Origin: Capnocytophaga sp. | GTDB taxonomy: Bacteria > Bacteroidota > Bacteroidia > Flavobacteriales > Flavobacteriaceae | Direction of reading: 5' to 3' | NCBI RefSeq assembly: GCF_030532915.1 | Contig: NZ_JAUNKD010000027.1 | Span: forward strand, 1 to 35,752 | DNA length: 35,752 nt | In this document: piece after piece, positions 1 to 8,633 of the stretch | Layout: every line of letters starts with the position of its first letter | Position numbering within the stretch: position 1 is the first letter of the stretch | Notes under the pieces: model-generated | What the model was told of the DNA's origin: nothing | What the model saw: the letters and a program-made list of their open reading frames with translations, nothing else | Database searches by the model: none | Program-made: the position numbers and the translations under genes

Positions 1-79
1 TGCTTATTGTCAGCTTGGTAAACTATCCGATGGTTTAAGTGTGTGCTTATTGTCAGCTTGGTAAACTATCCGATGGTTT
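1..79. repeat. Two tandem copies of a 36-bp repeat (period 43)
   Basis: Positions 1-36 and 44-79 are identical and are separated by 7 nt. Each copy ends in a 17-nt near-palindrome (AAACTATCCGATGGTTT) in which 8 pairs can form around one central C, one of them a T-G wobble. The first copy starts at the window edge, so the array may continue to the left. It lies 3' of tyrA. The spacing is far too short for a CRISPR array. It could be a small VNTR, a tandem protein-binding site or paired hairpins in a 3' UTR. Apart from this I see nothing recognisable in 80-157. Confidence 0.9.
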
Positions 80-157
80 TATGGCTAATCTATGGTTTTG
101 CTCCTGAAAATGGTGATTTTTTATAAACTGCGCTTTGATTGGCTCGTAAACATATTG

Positions 158-997
158 TTATCCTTTAAGCACTTTACGGATATAATTAGCGTCTTTTATC
201 GTTTTTTGCAATGCGTCTTTTTCTTGGTTGTAAATAATGGTGCGCATTTCCTGCAAGTTTTTGATGTACTCATCAAGAGCTTTAATCACATTATTCTTGT
301 TTTCAAGAAAGATAGGGCACCACATATCGGCATCACTCTTGGCAAGGCGTACGGTTGATGCAAAACCGGTGCTTGCAAGGTCAAAGATATTTTGCTCATC
401 CTTCTCTATCTCCAAGACGGTCTTCCCGAGCATAAATGAGCTTACGTGCGAGAGGTGCGACACGTAGGCTACGTGTCGGTCGTGGTCATCAGCCGGCATT
501 GTTTTGAGTCGCATTTGTAGCGTATTTGCAATGTTTGTGGCTTTTTGCACCAAATCAGGATTTGTTTTGTCAGCTTCACAAAATACCATTACTTTATGGT
601 CGAACAGATTGTAAATAGCTGCTTCGGGTCCGGAATGTTCCGTTCCTGCCATTGGGTGCGCTGCCAAAAAATGGGAGCGCTTCGGGTGGTTGGCTATGTG
701 TCGGCAGATAGGTTCTTTAACCGAACCCATATCCATCACAAGGGTTTGTGTGCCTACATAATCCAAAACCCGTTGCAGCACTTGCGGAATGCTGTTTACG
801 GGTATGGCGATGATGACAAGGTCGGCAGAAGCAATGTCCGTGTAGGAAGCTTCTCGTTCGATGATTCCCAGCTCGATGGCTTTTTGTATATGTGCGGGAT
901 TGGTGTCTATGCCCCAAAGGGTGTGTCCGCAACGTTTGCGTAGTTCCAAGGCTATGGAACCGCCGATAAGTCCTAATCCGATGATGATTGTATTCAT
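158..997 (-). CDS. tyrA: Prephenate dehydrogenase
   Basis: Makes 4-hydroxyphenylpyruvate from prephenate using NAD(P)+, the committed step to tyrosine, in the cytoplasm. The 279-residue protein starts with a Rossmann motif (GLGLIGGS, residues 7-14). The family's catalytic loop HPMAGTEHSG is at 114-123, and a His-rich helix (H172, H175, H181, H184) is where the family keeps substrate-binding histidines. Length is normal for a monofunctional enzyme; there is no fused chorismate mutase or ACT domain. The start ATG overlaps the stop of the upstream hydrolase gene by 4 nt (ATGA), so the two are probably translationally coupled. It is the last recognisable gene of the pheA operon inside the window. 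Confidence 0.93.
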   Translation of the reverse strand: MNTIIIGLGLIGGSIALELRKRCGHTLWGIDTNPAHIQKAIELGIIEREASYTDIASADLVIIAIPVNSIPQVLQRVLDYVGTQTLVMDMGSVKEPICRHIANHPKRSHFLAAHPMAGTEHSGPEAAIYNLFDHKVMVFCEADKTNPDLVQKATNIANTLQMRLKTMPADDHDRHVAYVSHLSHVSSFMLGKTVLEIEKDEQNIFDLASTGFASTVRLAKSDADMWCPIFLENKNNVIKALDEYIKNLQEMRTIIYNQEKDALQKTIKDANYIRKVLKG

Positions 998-1560
998 AAC
1001 ATTTCAAAAATTTGGTTAGCTTGGCATACGGTAGCAAACTCGTTATGAAGGTTGGCTAAGGTTATCTCGTGTATTAGCTGTGAATCGTAGTGCTTGCCAT
1101 CAACTCCCGTTAGGTCAAAGCAGGCACAGGCGTCAGCTGCAAGGTATACGCTATATCCGTAGTTAGCAGCCATTCGGGTAGTGGTCGATACGCAATGATT
1201 CGTGGTAATGCCGCCAATGACGAGAGTGTCTATCTGTTGCTTGTCAAGGGTGTCTTTCAGATTTGTACCGATGAAAGCGCTGTTTACCTCTTTGGTGATA
1301 ACGATTTCATCGGGTAGGGGAGCGACTAGCTCATTAAAATCAAAGCCTGCATTAGTGTGATGCAGTTTTGATTGCGGATTTTTTGAGCTGTGCCGAATGT
1401 GAATGACAGGCAGTTGCAATTCGCGCCACTTTTTTAGTAGTTCACTGCAAATTTGCTCTGCGTTTTTGTTGTTTCGGTTACCACCCCAAAAGGCTTCATC
1501 AAGAAAACCTTTCTGTACGTCGATTAACAGAAGAGCGGGCTTTTTGCTTCGTAAATTCAT
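994..1560 (-). CDS. Isochorismatase-family cysteine hydrolase
   Basis: A 188-residue protein of the isochorismatase-like hydrolase superfamily. The family's catalytic triad is in place: D14 (LLIDVQKGF), K90 (VITK) and C123 (TTNHCVSTTTR). A cis-peptide-type GGITTNHC loop precedes the cysteine. These small enzymes hydrolyse nicotinamide, isochorismate or other amides, and the sequence does not tell me the substrate. It sits between pheA and tyrA, 54 nt after pheA and overlapping tyrA by 4 nt, so it is almost surely co-transcribed with them. Flavobacterial operons often have an aminotransferase near this place, so a hydrolase here is unexpected. Family confident, role unknown. Confidence 0.88.
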   Translation of the reverse strand: MNLRSKKPALLLIDVQKGFLDEAFWGGNRNNKNAEQICSELLKKWRELQLPVIHIRHSSKNPQSKLHHTNAGFDFNELVAPLPDEIVITKEVNSAFIGTNLKDTLDKQQIDTLVIGGITTNHCVSTTTRMAANYGYSVYLAADACACFDLTGVDGKHYDSQLIHEITLANLHNEFATVCQANQIFEML

Positions 1561-1614
1561 AGAAACTTGCTTTTGATTGGATTGTTATTTATTAGAATGA
1601 TTGTAAGCCTTAGC

Positions 1615-2445
1615 TTATTGTAGTAAAGAATTTTTGTAAACGCCGAGAACTTTAAAATCTTCTGCCATAATGGAAAGCAGTTTGTGTGCCTTCTCAAAAT
1701 CGTTCGGGCTGTCAAAAACGATGTCCACAAAGAAGGCGTACTTCCACGGGGTATCAATCACCGGAAGCGATTGTATCTTAGTCATATTAATTTTACAGTC
1801 GCTAATCACGTTGAGTACGGCGGCGAGGCTTCCGCGCTTGTGGTGTACCTGAAATTTGATAGTCGCCTTATTGGCAGATTCCTGAACGATGGCTTTTTCT
1901 TGGGGCTGGACAATGACAAAGCGGGTAGAGTTGACCTTCATTGTCTGGATATTAGGTGCGATGATGGTAAGATTGTAGAGTTTCGAGGCACTCTCCGAAG
2001 CGATGGCTGCCACACCTTTTAATTGCTGATGGGCAATTCGTTTCGCAGCTGATGCCGTATCGGTATCTTCAACCAGCCTGATATGGGGGTGCTGTAAGAA
2101 AAATTGTTTGCACTGTAACAGCGCCATCGGGTGCGAATGAACCTCGCTGATGTCAGCCAACTGCTGATAGGGTAGTGCCATCAAATGCTGCTGTATGTCA
2201 ATGTAATGCTCACCGATGATATGTAGGTTTAGTTGGTCAATAAGCGCGTAATTAGGCAAGATGGAGCCTGCTATGCTGTTCTCCAATGCCATAATGCCCA
2301 GATAGGTGTCGTTTGTGGTTACTGCCCGCGCTACGGCGTCAAAGGAGGTGTACTCTACAATTTCTACCCCCTTGCCAAAATATTCGTTGGCAACCTGATA
2401 ATGAAATGACCCTTTAATCCCTTGAATTGCTACTTTTTGCTTCAT
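1615..2445 (-). CDS. pheA: Prephenate dehydratase
   Basis: Converts prephenate to phenylpyruvate in phenylalanine synthesis. The 276-residue protein has the dehydratase domain at about 1-185, including the TRF motif (NSTRFVIV, 172-179), and a C-terminal ACT domain at about 195-270 (GSLAAVLNVISDCKINMTKI). The phenylalanine-binding ESRP motif of many homologues reads QSLP (225-228), so feedback inhibition may differ. No chorismate mutase domain is present. I chose the ATG at 2445 because the in-frame ATG at 2472 lies in the loop of a terminator hairpin. It is the first enzyme gene of the operon, under the leader described below. Confidence 0.93.
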   Translation of the reverse strand: MKQKVAIQGIKGSFHYQVANEYFGKGVEIVEYTSFDAVARAVTTNDTYLGIMALENSIAGSILPNYALIDQLNLHIIGEHYIDIQQHLMALPYQQLADISEVHSHPMALLQCKQFFLQHPHIRLVEDTDTASAAKRIAHQQLKGVAAIASESASKLYNLTIIAPNIQTMKVNSTRFVIVQPQEKAIVQESANKATIKFQVHHKRGSLAAVLNVISDCKINMTKIQSLPVIDTPWKYAFFVDIVFDSPNDFEKAHKLLSIMAEDFKVLGVYKNSLLQ

Positions 2446-2453
2446 ACACGTAC

Positions 2454-2486
2454 AAAAAAAGAAGTCTCGCATTACCGAGACTTCTT
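2454..2486 (-). terminator. Attenuator terminator before pheA
   Basis: A perfect 11-bp stem (plus-strand arms 2459-2469 and 2476-2486) with a 6-nt loop. On the minus strand it is followed directly by a seven-U run (2460-2454), 8 nt before the pheA ATG. This has the form of an intrinsic terminator placed between the leader peptide and pheA, as in ribosome-mediated attenuation. Confidence 0.85.
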
Positions 2487-2528
2487 CACTTAATCTTTAA
2501 AAAATCTATTAATATGAAAACACAACAC

Positions 2529-2536
2529 AAGTCCCG
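2529..2536 (-). promoter_or_regulatory. Antiterminator segment of the pheA leader
   Basis: On the minus strand this reads CGGGACTT and begins 5 nt after the leader-peptide stop codon. It can pair over 8 bp (one G-U) with AAGTCTCG in the 5' arm of the terminator (plus coordinates 2476-2483). The two structures exclude each other. A ribosome paused at the leader stop would cover this segment and favour termination. A ribosome stalled earlier at Phe or Tyr codons would leave it free. Pairing is seen in the sequence; the mechanism is inferred. Confidence 0.65.
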
Positions 2537-2541
2537 CCTCT

Positions 2542-2592
2542 TTATTGCTTAAAGAAGTAATAAAAAACGAAATATGTGCTCTTACCAAACAT
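2542..2592 (-). CDS. Phe/Tyr-rich leader peptide of the pheA operon
   Basis: A 16-codon ORF encoding MFGKSTYFVFYYFFKQ, then TAA. Eight of the 16 residues are aromatic (Phe at 2, 8, 10, 13, 14; Tyr at 7, 11, 12), with five consecutive aromatic codons but one in positions 10-14. It begins about 20 nt after a good promoter and ends 5 nt before the antiterminator segment. This is the composition expected for a peptide whose translation senses charged tRNA-Phe and tRNA-Tyr. No Shine-Dalgarno is visible, as is usual in Bacteroidota. The peptide itself probably has no function after it is made. Confidence 0.75.
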   Translation of the reverse strand: MFGKSTYFVFYYFFKQ

Positions 2593-2612
2593 TCTAATGC
2601 TAAATTTTCGGG

Positions 2613-2644
2613 CAAAGGTAAATAAATAATTTTTAATAGCCAAA
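2613..2644 (-). promoter_or_regulatory. Promoter of the pheA operon
   Basis: Minus strand: TTTG at 2644-2641, a 20-nt spacer, then TACCTTTG at 2620-2613, an exact match to the Bacteroidota TTTG / TAnnTTTG consensus. Transcription would start near 2606, about 14 nt before the leader-peptide ATG. Confidence 0.75.
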
Positions 2645-2804
2645 TTTTTAGTGAAAAAATAATGATTTTAACCGTAAATATTGAATTTTTAATGTAAAAT
2701 ATTTGATTTATAACTAAATAATGAGGAGTATAAGAAATAATTGTTTGGTTTGTGAATTGTAAAACGGTTTGTGATTATTGTTGAAAAATATTTTTATGAA
2801 TTAT
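2645..2804. other. AT-rich spacer between divergent promoters
   Basis: This is the core of the 427-nt gap between pheA and carA. It is very AT-rich and holds no gene, hairpin or repeat that I can recognise. The rest of the gap is the pheA leader on one side and the carA promoter on the other. Confidence 0.6.
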
Positions 2805-2836
2805 TTTGCTCTTTTCCGTGATTTTTTGTACTTTTG
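2805..2836 (+). promoter_or_regulatory. Promoter of carA
   Basis: TTTG at 2805-2808, a 20-nt spacer, then TACTTTTG at 2829-2836, matching TTTG / TAnnTTTG. The carA start codon is 36 nt downstream. Confidence 0.7.
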
Positions 2837-2872
2837 TCCGTTGGAATTAATAGCTAAAAAACGAAAATTTCA

Positions 2873-3973
2873 ATGAAATATCAAGCAAAGAAAAAAGCGA
2901 TTATTTTGCTCGCTGACGGCACGGCTTTCTACGGCAAAAGCGTTGGAAATGAAGGAACTGTTTTCGGGGAAGTCTGTTTCAATACGGGAATGACCGGCTA
3001 TCAGGAAATTTTTACCGACCCTTCGTATTACGGGCAAATTATGGTAACTGCCAATGCTCACATCGGTAATTATGGGGTTAGCGATGCCGATACGGAGTCC
3101 GACGGCGTGAAAATCGCAGGGCTTGTTTGCCGAAATTTTAGCTATGATTACTCCCGCCCCGGTGCTTCGCAGTCACTTAAAGCGTTTTTTGACCGCACCC
3201 ATTTGGTAGCCATTTGTGAGGTGGATACGCGTGCCTTGGTGGCTCACATTCGCGACAACGGTTCGATGAACGCCGTGATTTCCACCGAAACCGATGACTT
3301 AGAGTTACTTAAATCAAAACTAAAAGAAATTCCTGATATGAAAGGTTTGGAATTGGCATCAAAAGTGTCGGTTGCCGAGCCTTATTTTTTTGGAAACGAA
3401 AACGCAAAATACAAAGTCGCCGCACTTGATTTCGGAATTAAGAAAAACATTTTACGTAATATGGCAGCTCGCGATATGTACGTAAAAGTTTTTCCGTATA
3501 ACACGCCTTTGGAAAAACTAAAATCTTGGAATCCTGATGGTTATTTTCTTTCCAACGGACCGGGCGACCCCGAACCGCTCACCGAAGTCATCGCCAAAGT
3601 AAAACAAATGATAGCCGAAGATTTACCGCTTTTCGGGATTTGCTTAGGGCATCAAATCATCGCTTTGGCAAACGACGTGCCGACCTATAAAATGTTAAAC
3701 GGACACAGAGGAATCAATCATCCTGTGAAAAATCTCCTGACGGGGAAAGGCGAAATAACGTCTCAAAATCACGGATTTGCGGTGGACAGAAAGCAAGCCG
3801 AAGCCAATCCGAATGTGGAAATCACACACACGCATTTGAACGACGACACGGTAATGGGTATTCGCATCAAAGGTAAAAAATGTTTCAGCGTGCAATATCA
3901 CCCCGAAGCAGGACCGGGACCTAACGATGCCACCTATCTGTTCGATCAGTTTGCAGAAATGATGAACAAATAA
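2873..3973 (+). CDS. carA: Carbamoyl-phosphate synthase small subunit
   Basis: Glutamine amidotransferase subunit that supplies ammonia to the CarB synthetase for pyrimidine and arginine synthesis. The 366-residue protein has the CPSase small-chain N-terminal domain (about 1-150, with FNTGMTGYQEIFTDPSY at 36-52) and a class I GATase domain from about 180. The triad is C257 (FGICLGHQ), H343 and E345 (QYHPEAGPG). Start ATG fits the promoter. The carB gene is not in this window, so the subunit genes are split. The carA-eno order is familiar from flavobacteria, where it usually follows the rpoA-rplQ ribosomal cluster; that cluster is not upstream here. Confidence 0.95.
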   Translation: MKYQAKKKAIILLADGTAFYGKSVGNEGTVFGEVCFNTGMTGYQEIFTDPSYYGQIMVTANAHIGNYGVSDADTESDGVKIAGLVCRNFSYDYSRPGASQSLKAFFDRTHLVAICEVDTRALVAHIRDNGSMNAVISTETDDLELLKSKLKEIPDMKGLELASKVSVAEPYFFGNENAKYKVAALDFGIKKNILRNMAARDMYVKVFPYNTPLEKLKSWNPDGYFLSNGPGDPEPLTEVIAKVKQMIAEDLPLFGICLGHQIIALANDVPTYKMLNGHRGINHPVKNLLTGKGEITSQNHGFAVDRKQAEANPNVEITHTHLNDDTVMGIRIKGKKCFSVQYHPEAGPGPNDATYLFDQFAEMMNK

Positions 3974-3978
3974 CAAAT

Positions 3979-4120
3979 AACTAACAATGAACAATTTACA
4001 ATTTACAATGAGGGGATGAACAATGAACAAAATGGGAAAATGAACAATTTTATAAAGAACCATAAAAATTTCATTGTTAATTATTAATTGAAAAAATTGT
4101 TCACTGTTAATTGTTAGTTG
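3979..4120. repeat. AT-rich inverted repeat between carA and eno
   Basis: The gap is built from variants of the word AACAATGAACAATTTACAAT on one side (3979-4050) and its imperfect reverse complement on the other (4070-4120). The best arms are AACTAACAATGAACAAT at 3979-3995 and the complementary stretch at 4096-4120. The transcript could fold into a long imperfect hairpin. Words of this type are dispersed in many Bacteroidota genomes, so I read it as a non-coding palindromic repeat. Origin and function are unknown. Confidence 0.6.
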
Positions 4121-4141
4121 AGAAAAAGAAATTTTAATTAA

Positions 4142-5446
<1,305 letters not shown>

Positions 5447-5462
5447 TTTTCTGTAAAACAAT

Positions 5463-5493
5463 AAAAAAGAGGCTTTTAAACAGCCTCTTTTTT
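5463..5493. terminator. Bidirectional terminator after eno
   Basis: A 12-bp perfect stem (5463-5474 with 5482-5493), 7-nt loop, A-run on one side and T-run on the other. It can end eno on plus and the sigma operon on minus; its last two bases belong to the stop codon of the convergent gene. Confidence 0.85.
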
Positions 5494-5749
5494 ATTTCAC
5501 TTGAGTCACTTCTACGATTTTGTCATCAACAAAAAGTTTGCACTTCATTCGAATAAAGTAGGAAAAAATATTTGCTTTGATGCTTTTTTTCGTTTCTCCG
5601 TCAAAAAGATGTCCTGTTAATGAAGTGTTAAACAGATTGCATTGTTCGTCTTGAAGCTCATCATTAACGTACAGACGCTCTCCGTGAAACCAAGTGTTTT
5701 CAACGCGAATTTCGTTTCCTGCATACGTTGTTTTCCAAATACTTTTCAT
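5492..5749 (-). CDS. Small conserved-type protein, function unknown
   Basis: An 85-residue protein that I do not recognise by function. It begins MKSIWKTTYAGNEIRVENTW and is predicted to be soluble, with alternating hydrophobic residues suggesting beta structure and no signal peptide. The ATG at 5749 is preferred to an in-frame TTG at 5755. It is 12 nt after the membrane-protein gene and runs in the same direction, so it is probably the third gene of the sigma-factor operon. Whether it takes part in sigma control or is a passenger cannot be told. Confidence 0.7.
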   Translation of the reverse strand: MKSIWKTTYAGNEIRVENTWFHGERLYVNDELQDEQCNLFNTSLTGHLFDGETKKSIKANIFSYFIRMKCKLFVDDKIVEVTQVK

Positions 5750-5761
5750 AATCAATATAGT

Positions 5762-6538
5762 TTAAAAATTATTATTAAACATTGCTCCTAAAAATCCCGC
5801 TATAAGACCTACAATAAATGCTGCCACAAAAAACATAAAAAGCCAAAAAAGTATGTGTAAAACCTTCCCTGACTTGCCAAATTTTTGAACAAAAGAAGGC
5901 TCTGTATTTTCAAAAAATGAAAAATATTTTTCCATTTTTATCGTAGCTCTATTGTATTGAAAATCATCGTGTTTGCTATTCATTTGATGGAGCAATTCCG
6001 AAATTTCCACAATGTATTTTCCGTACATCGTTTTCAGCCAAGTTTTTCCGTAGAAATAAATAAAAATGCTTACAAACAGCATCGAAATAAGTATTTTAAC
6101 GATGTTTTTGATGTTTTGTTCCTCAAAAAAGAAAACGATATACCCCGAAAACATCAGGGGCACAAGGCACAAATAATACGATTTGTACAATTCGGAGTTC
6201 AGTACCAATTCGTATCGTAAATCCAGCAAATTGTGGTAAGTATCAAGGCTTTGCGTGTTGATTTTTTTGTAAAAAACACGAAATTTACTAAAATAATACG
6301 CCGTAATTGCAATGCCTAATCCGATGAGCATCAAGAAAATAGAGACTTGATACATTCCGTCCAAAAAGAATAAAAAAAGCAAAAGAAACGGAAAACATAC
6401 AACCGTGAATTGATATTCTTTCTTCATATTGGCTCGGATTTTCTCCAAAGGCAAACGGATTTTTTGCTGTTTTTCGAGCGAGATTTCAGGTGTTTCGGTA
6501 ATTTCGTCTTTCTTCCAAAGTTCTTTAAAATTTTCCAT
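5762..6538 (-). CDS. Multi-span membrane protein, possible anti-sigma factor
   Basis: A 258-residue protein with a charged N-terminal segment of about 42 residues and about five hydrophobic spans (roughly 43-59, 62-82, 120-138, 147-164 and 226-252). The start ATG lies inside the end of the sigma-factor gene (14-nt overlap), which indicates coupled translation. Genes directly behind ECF sigma factors often encode their membrane-bound anti-sigma factors, and the short cytosolic N-terminus would be the binding part. However, no known anti-sigma domain (ZAS, FecR, RskA) is visible. Role inferred from position only. Confidence 0.65.
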   Translation of the reverse strand: MENFKELWKKDEITETPEISLEKQQKIRLPLEKIRANMKKEYQFTVVCFPFLLLFLFFLDGMYQVSIFLMLIGLGIAITAYYFSKFRVFYKKINTQSLDTYHNLLDLRYELVLNSELYKSYYLCLVPLMFSGYIVFFFEEQNIKNIVKILISMLFVSIFIYFYGKTWLKTMYGKYIVEISELLHQMNSKHDDFQYNRATIKMEKYFSFFENTEPSFVQKFGKSGKVLHILFWLFMFFVAAFIVGLIAGFLGAMFNNNF

Positions 6539-7043
6539 AGTTCTCTATATTTAGTTTTTTGACCAATTCGCTAAGTTTGTTTTTGGCACGGTTGAGTTTT
6601 ACGCGTACATTCACTTCTGATAATCCCATTTGCTGGGCGATTTCCCTACCTGAATAATTTTCTAAATAATAGAAAATCAAGGCTTTGTCAATCGGATTCA
6701 ACATATTAATGGCTTGGTACATTATTTTGATTTGATGTTCCTCGTCCGAGCTGTCTTCATCTTTAACGTTGATATTGTGTAAGTTATCATATCTTGAAAT
6801 GAAATCTTTTTTCTTTTCCGATTTCAAAAAAACGATTGCCGTGTTGAGAGCCACGCGATACATCCACGTTGAAAATGCACTTTTGCCCTGAAAACTGGGA
6901 TAAGCCTTCCAAAGTTGGTAGGTAATTTCCTGAAAAAGGTCTTTTTGGTCATCAACATCGTTCACGTACATTTTGGCAATCTTAAAAAGGATGCCTCTGT
7001 GCGTTTCGATGCGTTCCAAAAATTCTTTTTCCAGCGATTTCAT
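6525..7043 (-). CDS. ECF-type RNA polymerase sigma factor
   Basis: A 172-residue sigma-70 family protein of group 4. Region 2 spans about 10-77 (DLFQEITYQLWKAYPSF, then FSTWMYRVALNTAI) and region 4 about 108-160 (LNPIDKALIFYYLENYSGREIAQQMGLSEVNVRVKLNRAK), with the helix-turn-helix at the end. Region 3 is missing, as in ECF sigmas. It leads a three-gene minus-strand operon and overlaps the membrane-protein gene. The promoter in front is of the housekeeping type, so basal expression does not need the sigma itself. Its signal and regulon cannot be read from the sequence. Confidence 0.9.
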   Translation of the reverse strand: MKSLEKEFLERIETHRGILFKIAKMYVNDVDDQKDLFQEITYQLWKAYPSFQGKSAFSTWMYRVALNTAIVFLKSEKKKDFISRYDNLHNINVKDEDSSDEEHQIKIMYQAINMLNPIDKALIFYYLENYSGREIAQQMGLSEVNVRVKLNRAKNKLSELVKKLNIENYGKF

Positions 7044-7089
7044 TTCTTGTTTTTGGCTTGTTAGTAACTAATTTGAGGATTTGTTACAT

Positions 7090-7120
7090 CAAAAATAATT
7101 TTTTTACAGCAATCTACAAA
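7090..7120 (-). promoter_or_regulatory. Promoter of the ECF sigma operon
   Basis: Minus strand: TTTG at 7120-7117, 19-nt spacer, TATTTTTG at 7097-7090. Both boxes match the primary Bacteroidota consensus. The sigma-factor ATG is 47 nt downstream of the box. Confidence 0.7.
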
Positions 7121-7173
7121 AAACACATTAAGTTTTGTTCAAATTTTCGTGTTACTTTTTTTAGAAGAATTGT

Positions 7174-7181
7174 TATCTTTG
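7174..7181 (+). promoter_or_regulatory. -7 box of the cmk promoter
   Basis: TATCTTTG matches TAnnTTTG, 19 nt before the cmk ATG. The -33 box is not clear. Confidence 0.55.
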
Positions 7182-7199
7182 CAAAATAATCAATAAAAA

Positions 7200-7934
7200 A
7201 TGCAGAAAATAATCATTGCCATTGACGGATTTTCTTCAACAGGAAAAAGTAGTACAGCCAAAAAAGTAGCCCAAGTGCTTGGATATGTGTACGTTGATAC
7301 GGGAGCGATGTATCGAGCTGTAACCTATTTAGCTGTAAAAGAAGGGTTTATCGCTATCGCAGGTGTACAAAACAAAACGACCGGCAAATTTGAAAATACC
7401 ATTCATATTCATCAAGAAGAACTTATCAAAAAGCTGAAAGACAGTGATTTATCTTTTGAAAACAATCCTGAATTGGGTTTTTCGGAAATGCACCTAAACG
7501 GAAAAAATATCGAACGGGAAATCCGCAGTATTGAAGTTGCCAATTTAGTGAGTGAAATTGCTAAAATACCCGAAGTTAGAACTTATTTAGTTGATTTACA
7601 ACGAAAAATGAGTCAGGAAAAAGGGATTGTAATGGATGGTCGCGATATCGGTACGGTGGTTTTTCCTAGTGCTGAACTCAAAATTTTTATGACCGCTTCG
7701 GAGCAAATCCGAGCTGAACGCCGCTATAACGAACTGCAAAGCAAAGGCGAAAACGTATCTTTTGAAGAAGTTTTAAAAAATGTGCAACAGCGTGATTTTA
7801 TGGATACTACACGAAAAGAATCACCCTTAAAAAAAGCCGTTGATGCCATTGAAATTGACAATTCACATCTGACTTTTGACCAGCAAGTGGACAAAATCAT
7901 TGATTTGGCGAAAAAGAAAATCGAAAATTTGTAA
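7200..7934 (+). CDS. cmk: Cytidylate kinase
   Basis: Phosphorylates CMP and dCMP with ATP in pyrimidine nucleotide salvage and turnover. The 244-residue protein carries the P-loop [10 protein letters not shown] (residues 9-18), the substrate-binding DTGAMYRA segment that follows it, and the conserved [11 protein letters not shown] loop near the middle. The lid and C-terminal motifs ([21 protein letters not shown]) are intact. It is slightly longer than the Escherichia coli enzyme, with an insertion around residues 55-85. lolD follows after 14 nt on the same strand, so the two are probably transcribed together. Confidence 0.93.
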   Translation: MQKIIIAIDGFSSTGKSSTAKKVAQVLGYVYVDTGAMYRAVTYLAVKEGFIAIAGVQNKTTGKFENTIHIHQEELIKKLKDSDLSFENNPELGFSEMHLNGKNIEREIRSIEVANLVSEIAKIPEVRTYLVDLQRKMSQEKGIVMDGRDIGTVVFPSAELKIFMTASEQIRAERRYNELQSKGENVSFEEVLKNVQQRDFMDTTRKESPLKKAVDAIEIDNSHLTFDQQVDKIIDLAKKKIENL

Positions 7935-7948
7935 TCATTTCAATTATA

Positions 7949-8608
7949 ATGATAAAAGCAAAAAACATACATAAAACCTACGGAGCGTTAGAGGTTTTAA
8001 AAGGGGTTGATATTCAAGTAAATAAAGGAGAAGTTGTTTCTATAGTAGGGGCTTCCGGAGCCGGAAAAACCACGCTACTTCATATTCTGGGTACGCTTGA
8101 TACGGCAAATAATAACAAAGGTACTTCGTTGTTTATCAATGATATCGATGTGAAAAACTTATCGTCGAAAGCCTTGTCGAAATTTCGAAATGAACACATC
8201 GGATTTATTTTTCAGTTTCATCAGTTGTTGCCTGAATTTACGGCTTTGGAAAACATTTGCGTTCCGGCTTTCATAAAAGGAACGCCCAAAAAGGAAGCCG
8301 AAAAACGAGCCAAAGAATTGCTTTCATTTTTGAATTTATCGAATCGTTTTGACCACAAACCCAGTGCATTATCGGGTGGGGAACAACAACGCGTTTCGGT
8401 GGCTCGGGCGTTGATGAATTATCCTTCGGTGGTTTTTGCCGATGAACCCAGCGGAAATTTGGATTCGGAAAGTGCTGAAAATCTACATCAATTGTTTTTT
8501 GAATTGCGAAAAACATTTAATCAAACTTTCGTTATCGTAACCCATAACGAAGAACTCGCCAATATGGCAGACCGAAAATTAGTAATGGTTGATGGGAAAA
8601 TAATATAA
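7949..8608 (+). CDS. lolD: LolD-type ABC transporter ATPase
   Basis: A 219-residue stand-alone ATP-binding subunit. Walker [10 protein letters not shown] (34-42), Q-loop ([10 protein letters not shown], 88-97), signature LSGGEQQR (141-148), Walker B VVFADEP (161-167) and H199 are all intact. It resembles LolD/MacB-type ATPases, which power the release of lipoproteins from the inner membrane or other mechanotransmission by FtsX-fold permeases. No permease is adjacent; the LolC/E-like permease at 17020-18258 is the natural partner within this window, though that pairing is inferred. Co-transcribed with cmk and ended by a strong terminator. Confidence 0.85.
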   Translation: MIKAKNIHKTYGALEVLKGVDIQVNKGEVVSIVGASGAGKTTLLHILGTLDTANNNKGTSLFINDIDVKNLSSKALSKFRNEHIGFIFQFHQLLPEFTALENICVPAFIKGTPKKEAEKRAKELLSFLNLSNRFDHKPSALSGGEQQRVSVARALMNYPSVVFADEPSGNLDSESAENLHQLFFELRKTFNQTFVIVTHNEELANMADRKLVMVDGKII

Positions 8609-8632
8609 AAAAGAGGCTAATTGCCTCTTTTT
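8608..8632. terminator. Bidirectional terminator after lolD
   Basis: A 10-bp stem (8608-8617 with 8623-8632), A-run and T-run on either side, 5-nt loop. It separates lolD from the convergent barrel-protein gene. The stem core GAGGC/GCCTC is the same as in the eno terminator. Confidence 0.85.
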
Positions 8633-8633
8633 C

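Noticed and set aside
1..79. CRISPR-like 36-bp repeat pair
   Set aside because: The gap between copies is 7 nt, too short for a spacer, only two copies are seen, and no cas gene is present.
237..943. Plus-strand ORFs opposite tyrA
   Set aside because: They are antisense shadows; the minus-strand frame has clear family motifs.
2446..2472. Longer N-terminus of PheA starting at 2472
   Set aside because: That ATG lies in the loop of the leader terminator and the extra residues (MRDFFFCTC) come from the hairpin and U-run.
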